Assembly (NCBI GenBank): GCA_963920525.1
Contig: OY986440.1
Span: forward strand, 13,929,225 to 13,993,224
Direction: 5' to 3'
DNA from: Dichetophora obliterata
Lineage: Eukaryota; Arthropoda; Insecta; Diptera; Sciomyzidae
DNA: 64,000 nt
The position numbers were made by a program, and so were the translations under genes. The notes beneath the pieces were generated by a model, which saw only the letters and a program-made list of their open reading frames with translations, made no database searches and had not been told where the DNA came from. Positions 1 through 12,300 of the stretch are shown piece by piece. Within the stretch, counting starts at the first letter, position 1. Every line of letters begins with the position of its first letter.

Positions 1-540
1 TCGGAAAGTAACCGATCGATTGCGCACGTAGTGAAAAAAAATTGCCGAGGTAGTGTTTCACATCGGAACTTACTAAAAATTTATAACTTTGCATATAGCA
101 AAGCAACGTATAGAAATTTAAATAACAGGCAACTCAAACGCAATATCTTGCCACTTTTGAATGCTTAAGATATCGAATTGTGAAAGAAGAGTAGGTTAAA
201 GTGGCTGCCTCAATTAAGACACACTTAGGCCAATTAGTCCTATTGTGGAAGAACAGTAACTTTTACTTAAACTAATCACAAAAGAAATTAATGTGAGATT
301 GCAAAAGAGTGCGTGGCATCTCCCATACAATCCCAAAACCAAAAACGCGATTACTCTAAAACTAACCTTCTAGTTAAGTTCACACATTCAGAATATGGTT
401 AAATCGATAACTTGATACTTGTTTAAGATACACCAAATCAGATCTATAGCACTCAATTTTTCAATCCGTTAATGGAGATGTTATAGGCACGAACACATCG
501 ATGGGTGAAGCGAAGCGTGAGAACTGGAGCTAAGAGTTTT
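1..540. other. Non-coding, no recognised feature
   Basis: AT-rich sequence without a coding frame of useful length. I see no repeat shared with the rest of the window in this stretch. Confidence 0.5.
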
Positions 541-684
541 ATGCCGACTCCGAATGGCTCATGCTGTCAACAAGCTTTACATGGAAGTTTTTCTGCAGAG
601 AGGTGGCGGCCGAAGAGAACTACTAGTTCCTGTCTGAGCTGGTGTTTGAACCTCGGTTCTTAAGCTTAGTAGGCTACGGCCACC
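541..684 (-). repeat. tRNA-derived SINE, copy 1
   Basis: Read on the minus strand, this starts GGCCGTAGCCTACTAAG, an A-box-like segment, followed by a B-box-like AGGTTCAAACACC. Its plus-strand edge (atgccgactccgaatggct) is shared with a second copy at 30987-31188, and both end in the same ctaggctacggcca block. Shared ends plus internal pol III promoter boxes indicate a SINE family rather than a functional tRNA gene. The A box here is more degenerate than in the second copy. Confidence 0.6.
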
Positions 685-1653
685 ATTAATTTAATATTAA
701 TTAATTTTTTAAAAGCTGCACTAATCCACGGAGACACAATAAAACATTCTTACATAATTCGATATATGTTTAAGGATACAATTGCCTCATAAAATGTATT
801 TAATTTCAAAAATAGTTCTTTTAAAAATTTACAAAATTTTAATAACAGCCTTTTTAATTTATTAGCAAAATACTAGCATAAGCCCGGCACGTTGCTGCCA
901 CACCCCTTTATACAATGCCCATAAAATGTTATCAGTGAATCTGCATGTGCAAATTGAGGTCAAATACTGAATTCCGAGACCATAAAACAATAACTTTAGC
1001 CATAACTTTTGAATGAAAATAGATATTGGGGTTATTTTTGCACATCATTCATTTTTGAGACCTAACATTTTTGTACAAAATATAAAAACATTTCGGAAAA
1101 AGCTTTGATGACAAAAACAGTAAAATTATTTTTGCGCAAAACTGAAAAATTTTTTCTTAATAAATGCTATATTACGTGAAAGGTAGTCGGATGTGCAATT
1201 TTTACTTAATTTTATTTTTACAACAAAAACCACTTGAGTCAGGTTTTAACCCAAAAGTCAATATTTTGGGCCTTTTTTTGAAAAAATTTATAGATACACT
1301 GACCTAATGGTACAGTTGAAACTATTTTTGAGAAGTGCTTTTATTGAACAATTGAACAAAAAAATTTTAATGAAATAGAAACAGCGTAGATATTTTCACC
1401 GAAAGTCAAAACTTTGATTTTCATGTAATTTTTTTTTCTCATTCTTGGGTAACGATATATCATGAAAAAGTCGTTGTACTAAAAATGTCTGTAATTTAAA
1501 AGATATGTTAAAGTCTTCGGTGTCAAAATAAAAAGCATTTTTTAAAATTAAATTGACGAAAAACTCCGATGGAAAAAAGTCGGAAAGGGCGTGGCAAAAG
1601 CTAAGTACGAGTTTTATTTATATATCGTCGTTGCGCATCCAATACCGCGTATA
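685..1653. other. Non-coding, with a dispersed-repeat fragment
   Basis: No gene seen. The part at about 880-990 (cccggcacgttgctgccac, later gtcaaatactgaattccgag) resembles 57147-57240, so it is a fragment of the same dispersed repeat. Positions 1624-1636 form the left arm of a 13-bp inverted repeat whose other arm lies beyond the retrovirus at 8033-8045. Confidence 0.45.
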
Positions 1654-1916
1654 AGTTATCATAAGATAACGAAAAGTACGGCAGACACGAATTCCTTACA
1701 TAAAAAACAAATGCAGCTGCAACAATTCCCATGAATTGTGCTGAGTCTGCAAGATCGGGAATTCTTTGGAATAACACCCACACTCGTTTGCATCTCCAAC
1801 AACGTACTCAACTCCGCTGAACACACATACATGATCGCTAAACTTCGGTGACGCTGCAGCAGCAACTGTAGCTAAGCAGGGTAGTTTTAAGAGCTTAATT
1901 GTCTTTAGTTTTTAGT
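1654..1916 (+). repeat. 5' LTR, truncated at its 3' end
   Basis: Matches 7679-7939 over its whole length with, by eye, one substitution (gagtctgc against gagactgc) and one 2-nt indel (cacactcg against cacacg). It lacks the final 82 bp present in the 3' LTR, including the AATAAA at 7959-7964. Confidence 0.9.
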
Positions 1917-3120
1917 TAGCAAACTGCAGTGCACACCGCACTTCAATTACAAAGAGTAGAGTTTGATAAAAAAATAACAGAAGTGACACAAAGATTTTCA
2001 AGTGTTATTTTAAATAATGAAGTTGAGGTTTATAAAGAAATAGAAATAGTTGACGGCGTTTCATGTGACGAGTCTCTCGATATAATAAAGTCAATCCCAG
2101 AGTTTGACGGCAAACAGCAAAATTATGTGTCTTGGCGACAAGCAGCACACTCTGCTTATAAACTTTTTGAGAAATACAGCGGCAGTTCAAGACACTACCA
2201 AGCAGTCGCTATAATCAGAAATAAGATTAGAGGTTCGGCCGATGCCGTGTTATTGTCTTTTAATACCGTTCTTAATTTTAAAGCCATCGTGGCTAGACTT
2301 GATTTTACTTACGCCGACAAGCGGCCTATATACCTGATTGAACAGGAGCTAAGTACATTGAGGCAGGGTAATAAGACCATCTTGCAATACTATGATGAAG
2401 TGGAACAGAAACTTACTCTTCTAACGAACAAGACGATAATGACATGCGACAGTGCCCTGGCTATCTCCATAAACGAAAAATATAGATTGGATGCTCTTCG
2501 CGTCTTTATTTCCGGGTTAAAAAAATCTTTAAGCGATGTGCTTTTTTCAGCCCGACCAACAGATCTTCCTGCTGCCTTGGCCTTAGCACAAGAAGTAGAA
2601 CCGAACCATGAAAGGTATATGTTCGCAACGAACTATGCCAAAGGTTTTGAAGAAAAAACATTTAAATTAGAGAGTCAACAGGCCCAGAATCGATTTGGTA
2701 GAAATAATAAGCCCAATTTCAGTAATCCAAGAAACCAGACTTTCCCGGTAAAAACTCCTTATTATACCCAAAGACAAGACCAAAATAATCCTACATCAGA
2801 CATGAAAAGGTGGGAACCGGTGGAACAAATGGATGTAGACCCTACGTCGTCGCGATACAGGCGCCCAACCCAATACCAACAACAAGCTATCGGGAATGAA
2901 GCGTTTAAACAGGGACAAAATCATGCCTTCAAGAGACCAAATGGGTCCGAGAAACAGACAGGCCAAAGACGCCAAAGGCTTTACAATTTATCATCTCAAA
3001 AAAAACCAGGATGATTATAATAGCTTAGCTGAATCCGAGGTTGCTGAAGCGGAAGAAGATGTTGAAAGCATTAATTTTTTAGGAGTAAGTCCCTGCTTCC
3101 GTTCATACAACGGACAATAG
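1917..3120 (+). pseudogene. gag: Errantivirus gag, broken
   Basis: Encodes the structural Gag protein of the retrovirus. A frame runs 1929-3014 with typical gypsy-class Gag content: an SIPEFDGKQQNYVSWR segment at about residues 54-69, a long helical capsid-like region, then a basic, Asn/Gln-rich tail. The first codon available is GTG right beside the truncated LTR, so the true N-terminus was probably deleted. An A-run at 2998-3005 shifts the frame; the acidic C-terminal tail continues in another frame (to about 3120, ending near INFLG). From there pol is reached by the -1 shift usual in this group. The A-run break could be a real mutation or a homopolymer error in the assembly. Confidence 0.8.
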
Positions 3121-6100
3121 CAGGAAAACCAGTGAAGTTATTGATTGATACTGGGGCGTCCAAAAATTATATTAAACCCCTGAAAGAAATTAATACCTTG
3201 CCAGTAGAGGCGCCCTTCCAGGTAAAATCGATTCATGGCTTCAATAATATTAAGTTAAAATGTTTTTTAAATATATTTGGAACTAAGAGTCCTTTTTTTA
3301 TATTACCTCATCTATCTACATTTGATGGAAAAATTGGCCTTGACCTGCTAACGCAAGTCAACGCCACAATTTCTTTAAAAGATAAAAAATTCGCTTCGAT
3401 ACTGGGTGGGAAACTATTCATTTTCACAATTGCGAAAACGTTAACTGTATTAAAGTGGATGAAATAGAGGTCCCACTATCTGTGAGAGCTGAGTTTAAAA
3501 AAATGTTGAATAATAGGCAGTCTAACGAGTCCCTGCCATTCAATACAAACATTGTCGCTACTATTCGCACCGAAAATAGTGACCCAATTTACTCAAAATT
3601 GTACCCATATCCAATGGGCGTAGCTGATTTCGTTAACCATGAAATCAGTGATCTTTTAAAGAATGGCATAATAAGGCCGTCAAGATCACCATATAATAAC
3701 TCTATATGGGTTGTGGATAAAAAGGGCAATGACAAGTTTGGGAATAAAAAGAAACGTCTTGTAATAGACTATCGTAAGCTCAATCAAAAAACGATTGACG
3801 ATAAATACCCCATCCCTAATGTTACGATAATACTATCTAACTTAGGCAAGGCAAATTTTTTTACAACCCTTGACTTAAAATCAGGATTTCACCAAATCAA
3901 GCTCGCAGAACGAGATCGGGAAAAAACCGCTTTCTCTGTGAATGGTGGAAAATATGAATTTTGCCGATTACCTTTCCATAGGGCCATAGATGACGTTCTT
4001 CCCGAACAAATCGGAAGAACTTGTTACGTATATGTTGATGACGTTATAATTTTTTCGGAAACAGAAACAGAGCATGTCAAGCACATTGACTGGGTTCTTC
4101 GAAAATTATACGAGGCCAATATGAGGGTGTCACAAGAAAAATCACATTTTTTTAAAACTTCAGTACAATATCTCGGCTTTACAGTATCGAGAGGCGGAAT
4201 CAGAACAAGTCCGGACGAAGTGGAGGCTATTCGGAGCTACTCCAAACCATCCACTTTATTCGAGGTTCGGTCTTTTTTAGGTCTAGCCAGCTATTACCGG
4301 TGTTTCATAAAAGATTTTGCTTCCATAGCGAAACCTCTTACGGACATCTTAAAGGGCGAAAACGGGAAAGTAAGCGCCCAGCAATCAAAAAAAGTTAAAG
4401 TCGCATTTAAAGATAAAGAACTTCAAGCTTTCGATAAATTGAAAGAAATATTGATTTCAGAAGATGTCATGTTATTGTATCCAGACTTTAAGAAGCCGTT
4501 TGATCTAACGACAGACGCTTCGTCACATGGTCTGGGAGCAGTGTTGTCACAAGATGGCAAACCTATTACAATGATTTCAAGGACTCTAAAAGAAAACGAA
4601 ATGCATTTCGCAACTAATGAAAGGGAGCTTTTGGCCATAGTATGGGCTTTAAAAAAACTCCGCAACTATCTCTACGGAGTAAACAATATTAACATATTTA
4701 CAGATCACCAACCTTTAACATTTGCGGTTTCAGATCGAAACCCAAATGCTAAAATAAAACGCTGGAAAGCATTTATCGATGAGCATAACGCTAACATATC
4801 CTATAAGCCAGGCAAAGAAAATTATGTTGCTGACGCACTGTCACGACAAAATATTCACGCATTAAATAATCAACCCGATTCTGATGCTGCCACAATTCAC
4901 AGCGAAGAATCCCTCACTTATACTATCGAATCTACAGATAAACCGATAAACTGCTATAGCAATCAGATATTTATAGAAGAAGCGCAAAGCGACTTAAAGC
5001 GTACCTTCATTCTTTTTGGGAAAAAAACCAGGCATTTCGTTTCATTCTCAGATAATAAACTAATTTTAAATACATTAAAAGATGTAATTAAACCAGATGT
5101 GGTAAACGCAATCAATTGCGACCTAACAGTCTTAGCACACATTCAACACGATCTTGTCAAGTTGTTCCCAACAACAAGATTTTGGTACGCAAAAAAATTT
5201 GTTTTGGACATTCTTGATAAAAACGAACAAAAGGAAATCATAATAACAGAACACAACCGGGCTCACAGAGCCGTTCAAGAAAACATAAAACAGATTTTAC
5301 GTGATTACTTTTTTCCAAAAATGACGAAGTTAGCAAACGAAATTGTTACAAATTGTAAAATTTGTTCAAAAGCTAAATACGACCGTCATCCAAAAAAGCA
5401 AACATTGGGGAAAACACCAATTCCCTCATACACTGGCGAAATGTTGCACATTGATATATTCTGTACAGACAAAAAATATTTTTTGACCTGTATTGATAAA
5501 TTTTCAAAATTTGCGTTGGTCCAACCGATATTGTCTTGCACAATTGTGGATATAAAAACACCAATCTTCCAAATGATTAACTTTTTCCCAGACACAAAAA
5601 TAATTTTTTGTGATAACGAAGCCTCTTTTAAGTCTGAGACCATAAAGTCGATTTTGCTAAACCATTTCAATATCAATATATCTAACGCTCCACCTTTACA
5701 TAGCACTTCCAATGGTCAAGTGGAAAGATTGCATAGCACTCTTTTGGAGATTGCGAGATGCCTAAGACTCGAAAGGAAAATTGAAGACACTGTCGATCTG
5801 ATTCTACAAGCGACCATCGAGTACAACAGAACCATACATTCCGTGACTAACAAAAAACCCCTTGATATTATTCATTCTGCCCCAATTGAGTTAAAAGAAG
5901 AAATAAGAAATAAGGTGCAAAACGCGCAGATGGTGCAGCTGGAAAGACATAACAAGTCAAGGAATAATAGAACATTTCAAGTGGGAGAAAAGGTTATGGT
6001 AAAGACCAATAGAAGATTAGGTAACAAACTTACACCCCTTTGCATAGAAGAAAAAATAGAAGCAGATTTGGGGACAACAGTCCTCATTAAAGGGAGGGTG

Positions 6101-6124
6101 GTCCATAAGGACAACCTAAGGTAG
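3096..6124 (+). pseudogene. pol: Errantivirus pol (protease, RT, RNase H, integrase), broken
   Basis: The protease part has the active-site segment LLIDTGAS near 3135-3158 and runs to 3467; the frame then shifts at about 3412-3455, and the rest is open from 3455 to 6124 (889 codons). RT shows LDLKSGFHQIKL and YVYVDDVIIF (catalytic DD at 4037-4042). RNase H shows TTDASSHGLGA and FTDHQPL. Integrase shows an H-x3-H/C-x2-C zinc finger (H..H before CKIC) and catalytic D, D, E in LHIDIF, IFCDNEA and GQVERLH. The RT segment between LPF and RAIDD (about 3972-3982) is about nine residues short of the usual family spacing, removing an in-frame piece of RT motif B. In active relatives pol is one frame, so this copy has at least one indel plus that deletion. 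Confidence 0.88.
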
Positions 6125-6239
6125 AATAGAATACAACACTATGAATACCTATTTAAGTTTCTTGTTATCCACTTTAGCGACAAAGACTTCATTATATATT
6201 TTATTTTCTTGAATTTTTCTAATTAAAGAAATTTTTCAG

Positions 6240-7689
6240 GAATTGGATTACACTGCTCTCATTCATATCAACAGTAGTTGCAAAATTGACGGACTACACT
6301 CACTCCGACTATATCCCGATCTTGGACGGAGACGTTATTATTTGGCAGGAATATGGCTACCTACAACATACAACTAACTTGACAAAATATTACGAAATAA
6401 TAGACGATACCAACAAAATGGCGGACTTCTTCCCACAGTCACATATGAGGAAAATTCTGGAGATAGATACAAAACATTTGGGGACACTCTTGGACACTAT
6501 CAAAATACACCATAGACACGCGAGAAGCCTTAACTTTTTAGGGACAGCTTTAAAAGTAATAGCCGGTACCCCTGACTTTGACGTTTTTCAACAAGTTAAA
6601 ATAACACAAGCTCAACTTACTGAATCAAACAATAGGCAGGCTATTATAAATACCAAACGCAGGCACAAATTAATAAATTAACGGAAACGGTAAATATATT
6701 AGCACAGAAAAAAAAAGGATCTTGTCGACACCAGTCATCTTTATGAAGACTTGCTAACAAGAAATAGAATTTTAACTACGGAAATCCAAAATCTAGTACT
6801 TTCAATATTATTTGCAAAAATTAATTTAATAAATCCAACAATTCTCGATGACAATGACTTGAAATCAGTAATTAATGAGCGGTTCACAAATATAAGTATT
6901 ACGGAAATTATGGAAGTAGCTAGCGTTAAGATTATTCAAAACGAAAATATTTTTTATATTATTATAAGATATCCTAGGTCTAGATTAACGTGCAAAAAAG
7001 TAAGCATCTTTCCCGTCTCGCACAACGGAACAACCATCCACCTCACTGATGACAACATAGTAGCAGAATGCGACAAACGAGTGTTGGCGGTTGGCGATTG
7101 TAGCCTAACAACGACATCGACTTTCTGCCGGGAATTGTCCATTGACACATGCGCGCAGCAACTGCACTCCGGAGGTGTAGCACACTGCAGTACTCAACCA
7201 AATCATCTTGACCCCGTGGTTGAAGTTGACGATGGTATTATTATAATCAACGACAGACTAGCAAAGGTGAGAGAGGCAAACGGTGCTGAAAAGTTCATCA
7301 ACGGCACATACTTACTTACTTTCGATGACAAAGTTTGGGTAAACGAAACGATGTTTGTGAATCGTTACAATATCCAGAAAAGACAAGCACGATCCGGGGC
7401 ATCGCCAACTCTAAATATTACTGGCCACCATGAGATACTTAGCTTACCATTTCTACATAAAATGAATGTTGAAAATCTACATTTTATCCGTGAGATGAAA
7501 ACATCAATTACAATGCAGCCAGTGTTGGTCAGTTGCGTAACTCTTGCACTCATTGCGACCTGCTATGTCATTCTAAAAATGAGACAACGCCAGAAGAAAA
7601 AGCACGAGAAGCTTGAACTAGAAAATGTCATAAAGGCTTTGGGTCAGCCCGAGGACGGCCTTCACTTAGCAAGGGAGGAGTTATCATAA
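6240..7689 (+). pseudogene. env: Errantivirus env, broken by two frameshifts
   Basis: Env is the membrane glycoprotein of errantiviruses, normally made from a spliced RNA. A good 3' splice site (tttttcag) ends at 6239 and the frame begins right after it with a hydrophobic signal-like stretch. A first block is open to 6681, and a second from 6751 to 7689. The first contains a basic R-H-A-R cleavage-like site at about 6513-6524, followed by the small-residue-rich SLNFLGTALKV segment typical of the fusion-peptide position. The second ends in a transmembrane helix (about 7513-7578) and a basic tail. The blocks are in the same frame, but the reading between them is displaced by indels near 6660 and in the A-run at 6709-6718. 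The stop codon lies inside the start of the 3' LTR. Confidence 0.8.
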
Positions 7690-8021
7690 GATAACGAAAA
7701 GTACGGCAGACACGAATTCCTTACATAAAAAACAAATGCAGCTGCAACAATTCCCATGAATTGTGCTGAGACTGCAAGATCGGGAATTCTTTGGAATAAC
7801 ACCCACACGTTTGCATCTCCAACAACGTACTCAACTCCGCTGAACACACATACATGATCGCTAAACTTCGGTGACGCTGCAGCAGCAACTGTAGCTAAGC
7901 AGGGTAGTTTTAAGAGCTTAATTGTCTTTAGTTTTTAGTCTCGATCCCGTACTCAAACAATAAAGTTATAAAAATACAAAGTTAAAAGTATTTCAATTTA
8001 TAATTGGCAAAATAGTAAACT
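7679..8021 (+). repeat. 3' LTR, complete (343 bp)
   Basis: Starts AGTTATC, directly after the polypurine tract, and ends AAACT before the TATA duplication. It contains AATAAA at 7959-7964. The env stop codon lies within its first bases, an overlap usual for the group. Confidence 0.88.
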
Positions 8022-8171
8022 TATATGCCTACGCGCAACGACGATACATACATATAAGTATCGCGGCTCATTGAAATTTGAGTTCTGACTATGACGTTTC
8101 TAGTGCCCATATAACACAATGTTTGTTTGCACGACGAACAGAATATTTTGTTGTTACTTTCAATGTGAAAC

Positions 8172-8760
8172 TAGGTCTGTTTCCGTACTCAAACTGTGTG
8201 ACTTGTGAGTCGCTATTTTCTGTTTCCGTACTTTTTGTGTAAGAAATGGGAGAAGAAGAACAAGCATAAAATCGCTCTCTCGAGCACAGAATGTGTACAG
8301 AGAGTACTAGAACTCAAGACTTCGAGTAAATTAAGAACAAGCATCAATAAGAAGAAGAAGCATCAAGAAGAACAAGCAAATGTCAAATGTTTGTTTATGT
8401 TTTTCACAAATATTCACAAATTGTGCAGCTGAAAATAAATTTACAAATTGCAGTTTCTTTTGATCTTCCATTTTTAACTATAAATAAATTATTTAAAGTA
8501 ATTTTATAACTTAAAACATAGTTTAAAAGATTTTATAGCTTAAAAAAATTTACTTCACAAACAAAATTACGACAATTTCAATTGGCGCTATTTACGTCTG
8601 ACTCGTCTGCTGTCAGAATCAGCTGTTTTGTGCTCGAAACATGCTAGAAGCTGTTTCCGTACTTTTGATAGTTTTCTCAAATTTCATTTTTATTCTCTCA
8701 GTTCGAGCTTACCAGAAGTTACACAAATCTTACACAGTGTAGAGTACGGAAACACACCTA
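8172..8760. mobile_element. MITE with 19-bp terminal inverted repeats, TA-flanked
   Basis: TAGGTCTGTTTCCGTACTC (8172-8190) is answered by its reverse complement at 8742-8760 with one mismatch. Both ends carry TA, as expected for a TA-target (Tc1/mariner-like) family. The terminal motif GTTTCCGTAC recurs inside (8221, 8654). No transposase frame is present; the small frame at 8205-8432 shows no known domain. A lone end of the same family lies at 56433-56450. Confidence 0.7.
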
Positions 8761-9330
8761 CTATCAAAAATCTCTGAGTACGAGCGGCTGAATACTTTGT
8801 ATGGCTTACAAAATATGTTAATTTTCGAATTTTTATGTTTTCTGCTTTAGCAGCACTGGAATCTAAGGCGAATAAGAAGACTCGCAAACCGTGATAACAT
8901 AAAAAGAAAAATTCACCAGCGTATTTTACCCGAGTATTCTCCTACAGCGAGTGTAAAGTGTACATTTTTTGACCGAACTCAACAATCAAAGCTCAATCAG
9001 TTTTTTTGACATCCCACTAGTACACTTTAAAAATCACAGTTAGAGAAAAGAGCCTGAATCTGGTCTTGATTTTTTTCATCTGAGTTAACATTTTTTTATA
9101 TTTCTAACTAACTACATTGCTATTGGAACTGCGATGTTCTATTATTTTCAACAAATGAACGATATATTCATTGCGTTGACTTTTGTGTACATTTTTAATT
9201 CATCGAACACAACCTACAAAAAAAACAGGGTACACACAATTGGTGTTGCGTTTGGGTTAAGCCACTGAGTCTTTCACCTACTTATGTAAAAAAAATAGTA
9301 TCTTAATGCTTACAAAGCAATTAGTTTAAA
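8761..9330. other. 3' flank of the CACHD1 gene, probable 3' UTR
   Basis: No coding frame. By position it should contain the 3' UTR of the minus-strand gene that stops at 9331. I could not identify its polyadenylation signal with confidence. Confidence 0.4.
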
Positions 9331-12300
9331 CTATGATTCAGTTGTTTCCATATGTCGATGAACTGTAACAGGAGCAAGCATAAAATGATGACATAGCTGC
9401 TGGTCATCCGTTGCGGTTGTGACAAAACTTTGAATATTAGTTTGTTCAAACATTTTGTTTGCAACTAAGGAATTAAGCTCTTTTGGCGCTGCTAATATTT
9501 GACGTAATGAGTTATTGTCCCTAAGACCAGTTTGTGTCAGCATATAAGAATTATGATGGTGTTGATGGCGGTTCGTAGGACTTGATATTGAAGTGGATAT
9601 GGATATGGTATCTGATTTGCTATGACGTTTATCGATTAATAATAGTGGTTCGGCAAGCGTAAAGCTTTGATGATCGGTATAGTCCTCATGCGGAGTCATT
9701 GTTGAATAACCATGATCAGATTCACCATTAGGTGGGCGATGATAACTGCTTGCCGACGACATGTTATAAGGCGATATATTTGCTGGATGTATATTATTGC
9801 GCTGTGCGGCTGAACCATCACCGGGACTACCGTAACCACAAGGTGCCTCGTCATTAGCCTGACAATCGTGAAAATTAAATCGTGACAAAGGCACGCCATA
9901 ATTGTCGTCTTGTAGTGAATCTGCATAAAATTGATCTTGTGTTTGAGCGTCTTGGTTGTAGCGATAAAAATAAATAGCACATCCGATAACAAGTACCAAA
10001 ACAATGACTGCACCACCTATTGGACCAAATGTGGAATACGAATTTTGTACCTGGCTTGTATTATAAACATGTACAGCCAAAACATCAGAGTCCTCATCGC
10101 TTTTACTATAGGGACTATGCGACGACAAAACACCTTTATTTGAAAAAAAAATATATCAATAAAAGATACAACAAAAAATAAATAATACGTCATAAATTAG
10201 GAAAAAATTACCGTTAAAACAAGACAATTGCGATGTACAAAATGCTGATGTAAATCTATTGCCATCAACATCAAGTTGGCACCACTCGCAACCTATTACT
10301 CCTAAGCACTCATCATGTGTACCGTAGATATTGCAGTTTATATTGAAGCAGGATTTTAGTACATTGGTATTTGTTGTAGGCAACATAAATTCATCTTCAC
10401 TAGTTGGTTCGCAATAAGGATATTTACGCGTGTAATTGCTAAAAATGTTAAAAAATTCGCTGGACGCTCCATAATTTTTTGTTAAGATTGCAGTCTGTTC
10501 ATACAAATCCATTGGACATTCACAGGGACACTCACAATCGGTTTGATCCATACGATTGCAATTCAAGCATATACGATCAATTGTACTACAGGGGCAAAAC
10601 GCACCGCCATCGCATGTAGAATTCAAAACAGCAGCAAAGATATTGCTACCTTTTATTAAGGTAATAGCATACTTTGTACGCTCACCGTGCACTACGTTTG
10701 TTAAAGTATCAGTCAGGGAAGTGTTAAAAATGAAGTAGCGCTGTATGGTGCGATTTTGGTAATTTGCACAAGCAACCTTCTTCACCAGCTTTTTGTGATA
10801 TAAAATATCATTTGCTAAGAATGATTCCTTATGTGTGAGATGCTCATGCGGACGTCTTTGATTTTGTGAGGCAGTGCTTGGTTCCAACATAGATGGATGG
10901 GCAACTAAATAGCCTTCGTTTTCGAATAGCAAACATTTCACACTACTTTGACGACACAACGGTGTTGAGTCGATAACTAACTTGTAGAAAAAGGCGTATG
11001 GCATATCCAAGGCAATAACTGCAACCGCTGTGTCACGGTCAATCAAATGCATAATATTTGATTTAGCCTTAAATAAAGTGTGAGCAATTGTGATGATATA
11101 TCCAGCACCACCTAGAAGGATTCTTTTGTTAATATTCAGCATTCAAGTATTTGCGATGAATTTTACTAACCTGCATCCAAATATGGCTCGGTGATAATAA
11201 CTTTTCTAGGATGTTGCATTGCCTTTCGAAACCAAGTACGGCTTGTCGGTTCAAAACTACTTGGCAGCATACAACCTGGATAGACTAATAAGACCCCGCT
11301 TATGGTTGCAATATAACGCCTAATTATGTAATTTTTAAGCGAGCCACGTGGATCTTGGTGTCTTTTCTTTAGTTGTTGCATGGCTTTGTACAAGGTAGTA
11401 ACATCACTACGTATGTTTTTACGTAAGCCAGGGTTAGCTAATAAGCCAGTTGTATCCTTTATATATGCCATAATACTTTCAACGGAGCGTTTTTGTTGGT
11501 TTTGTTTACTCTTTCGATTATTTTGTAAGTAGGCGAAAGGTGATTCAAACGCCGTAGCACTTAAATAAACTGTACAAAAATCTAAAAAAAACATTTGATT
11601 GTGTACATTGTTTAAAAAAATTAAATTGAAAACAGCAGATTTACCTAAAGTGACAATTTGACGAAAATATTTGCAAACCTCAGATTTTTGTGGTAGTAAA
11701 AGATCTAAACGATGATAAAGCAGTACGATTGATGTAGAAAATTTGGCTTGAGGATTGCTATTATCTTCATGCTGGGGATTTGAATTTGATAACTGCAGTG
11801 GCAGTGTAGTAGACAACTGTAGCGTTGGCAGAAAGTGTTCCACAGTTTTTGCAGTAGTTGAGGAGGAGTCAGCATGCATGTCTGGTTTAAAAGAAGAAAC
11901 TAAACACATAATGTATATGCCACGCACTCGCTGCCACAAATAATTTCGATGCAAAAACTAAAATTATATTAGAATAGTTCAGTTTTATATTAAATAAGTT
12001 GGTTTTGTAAAAAAAAATAATAATTTATACTTCGGTTTTCTCGTTATTTTTTCGTATGAACACAGTTGCCGTTGAATTTCCGTTGTCGTCAAGCAGCATA
12101 TTTGTCTTAATTGTTGCAAAATCTGTGGAATTTTCCAAAAATCCTATATCAACGGGGAAAGGCGTTTCATTCTGGGTACTGGGTCGTGCAAGCGCAGGAT
12201 GTGCCAGCGCTAAACCTTTCCGATCAATAAGAAATGCATAGAAACTCTCATTTTTGTTGCCAGCATTTTGAGTTATATAATTAACAACATCCTCCACTAG

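Larger units (their letters stand above)
1654..8021 (+). mobile_element. Errantivirus (insect endogenous retrovirus, Ty3/gypsy class), 5'-deleted
   Basis: The provirus has LTRs, gag, pol (protease, reverse transcriptase, RNase H, integrase) and an env region. It is flanked by the 4-bp direct repeat TATA (1650-1653 and 8022-8025); LTRs begin AGTTATC and the 3' LTR ends AAACT. A TATA duplication fits the errantivirus groups related to 17.6, 297 and ZAM. The 5' LTR stops at 1916 and joins directly to gag sequence, so the last 82 bp of that LTR, the primer-binding site, the leader and probably the start of gag are missing. A polypurine tract (AAGGGAGG, 7671-7678) precedes the 3' LTR. The copy is not functional as it stands, though its LTRs are nearly identical. 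Confidence 0.9.
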
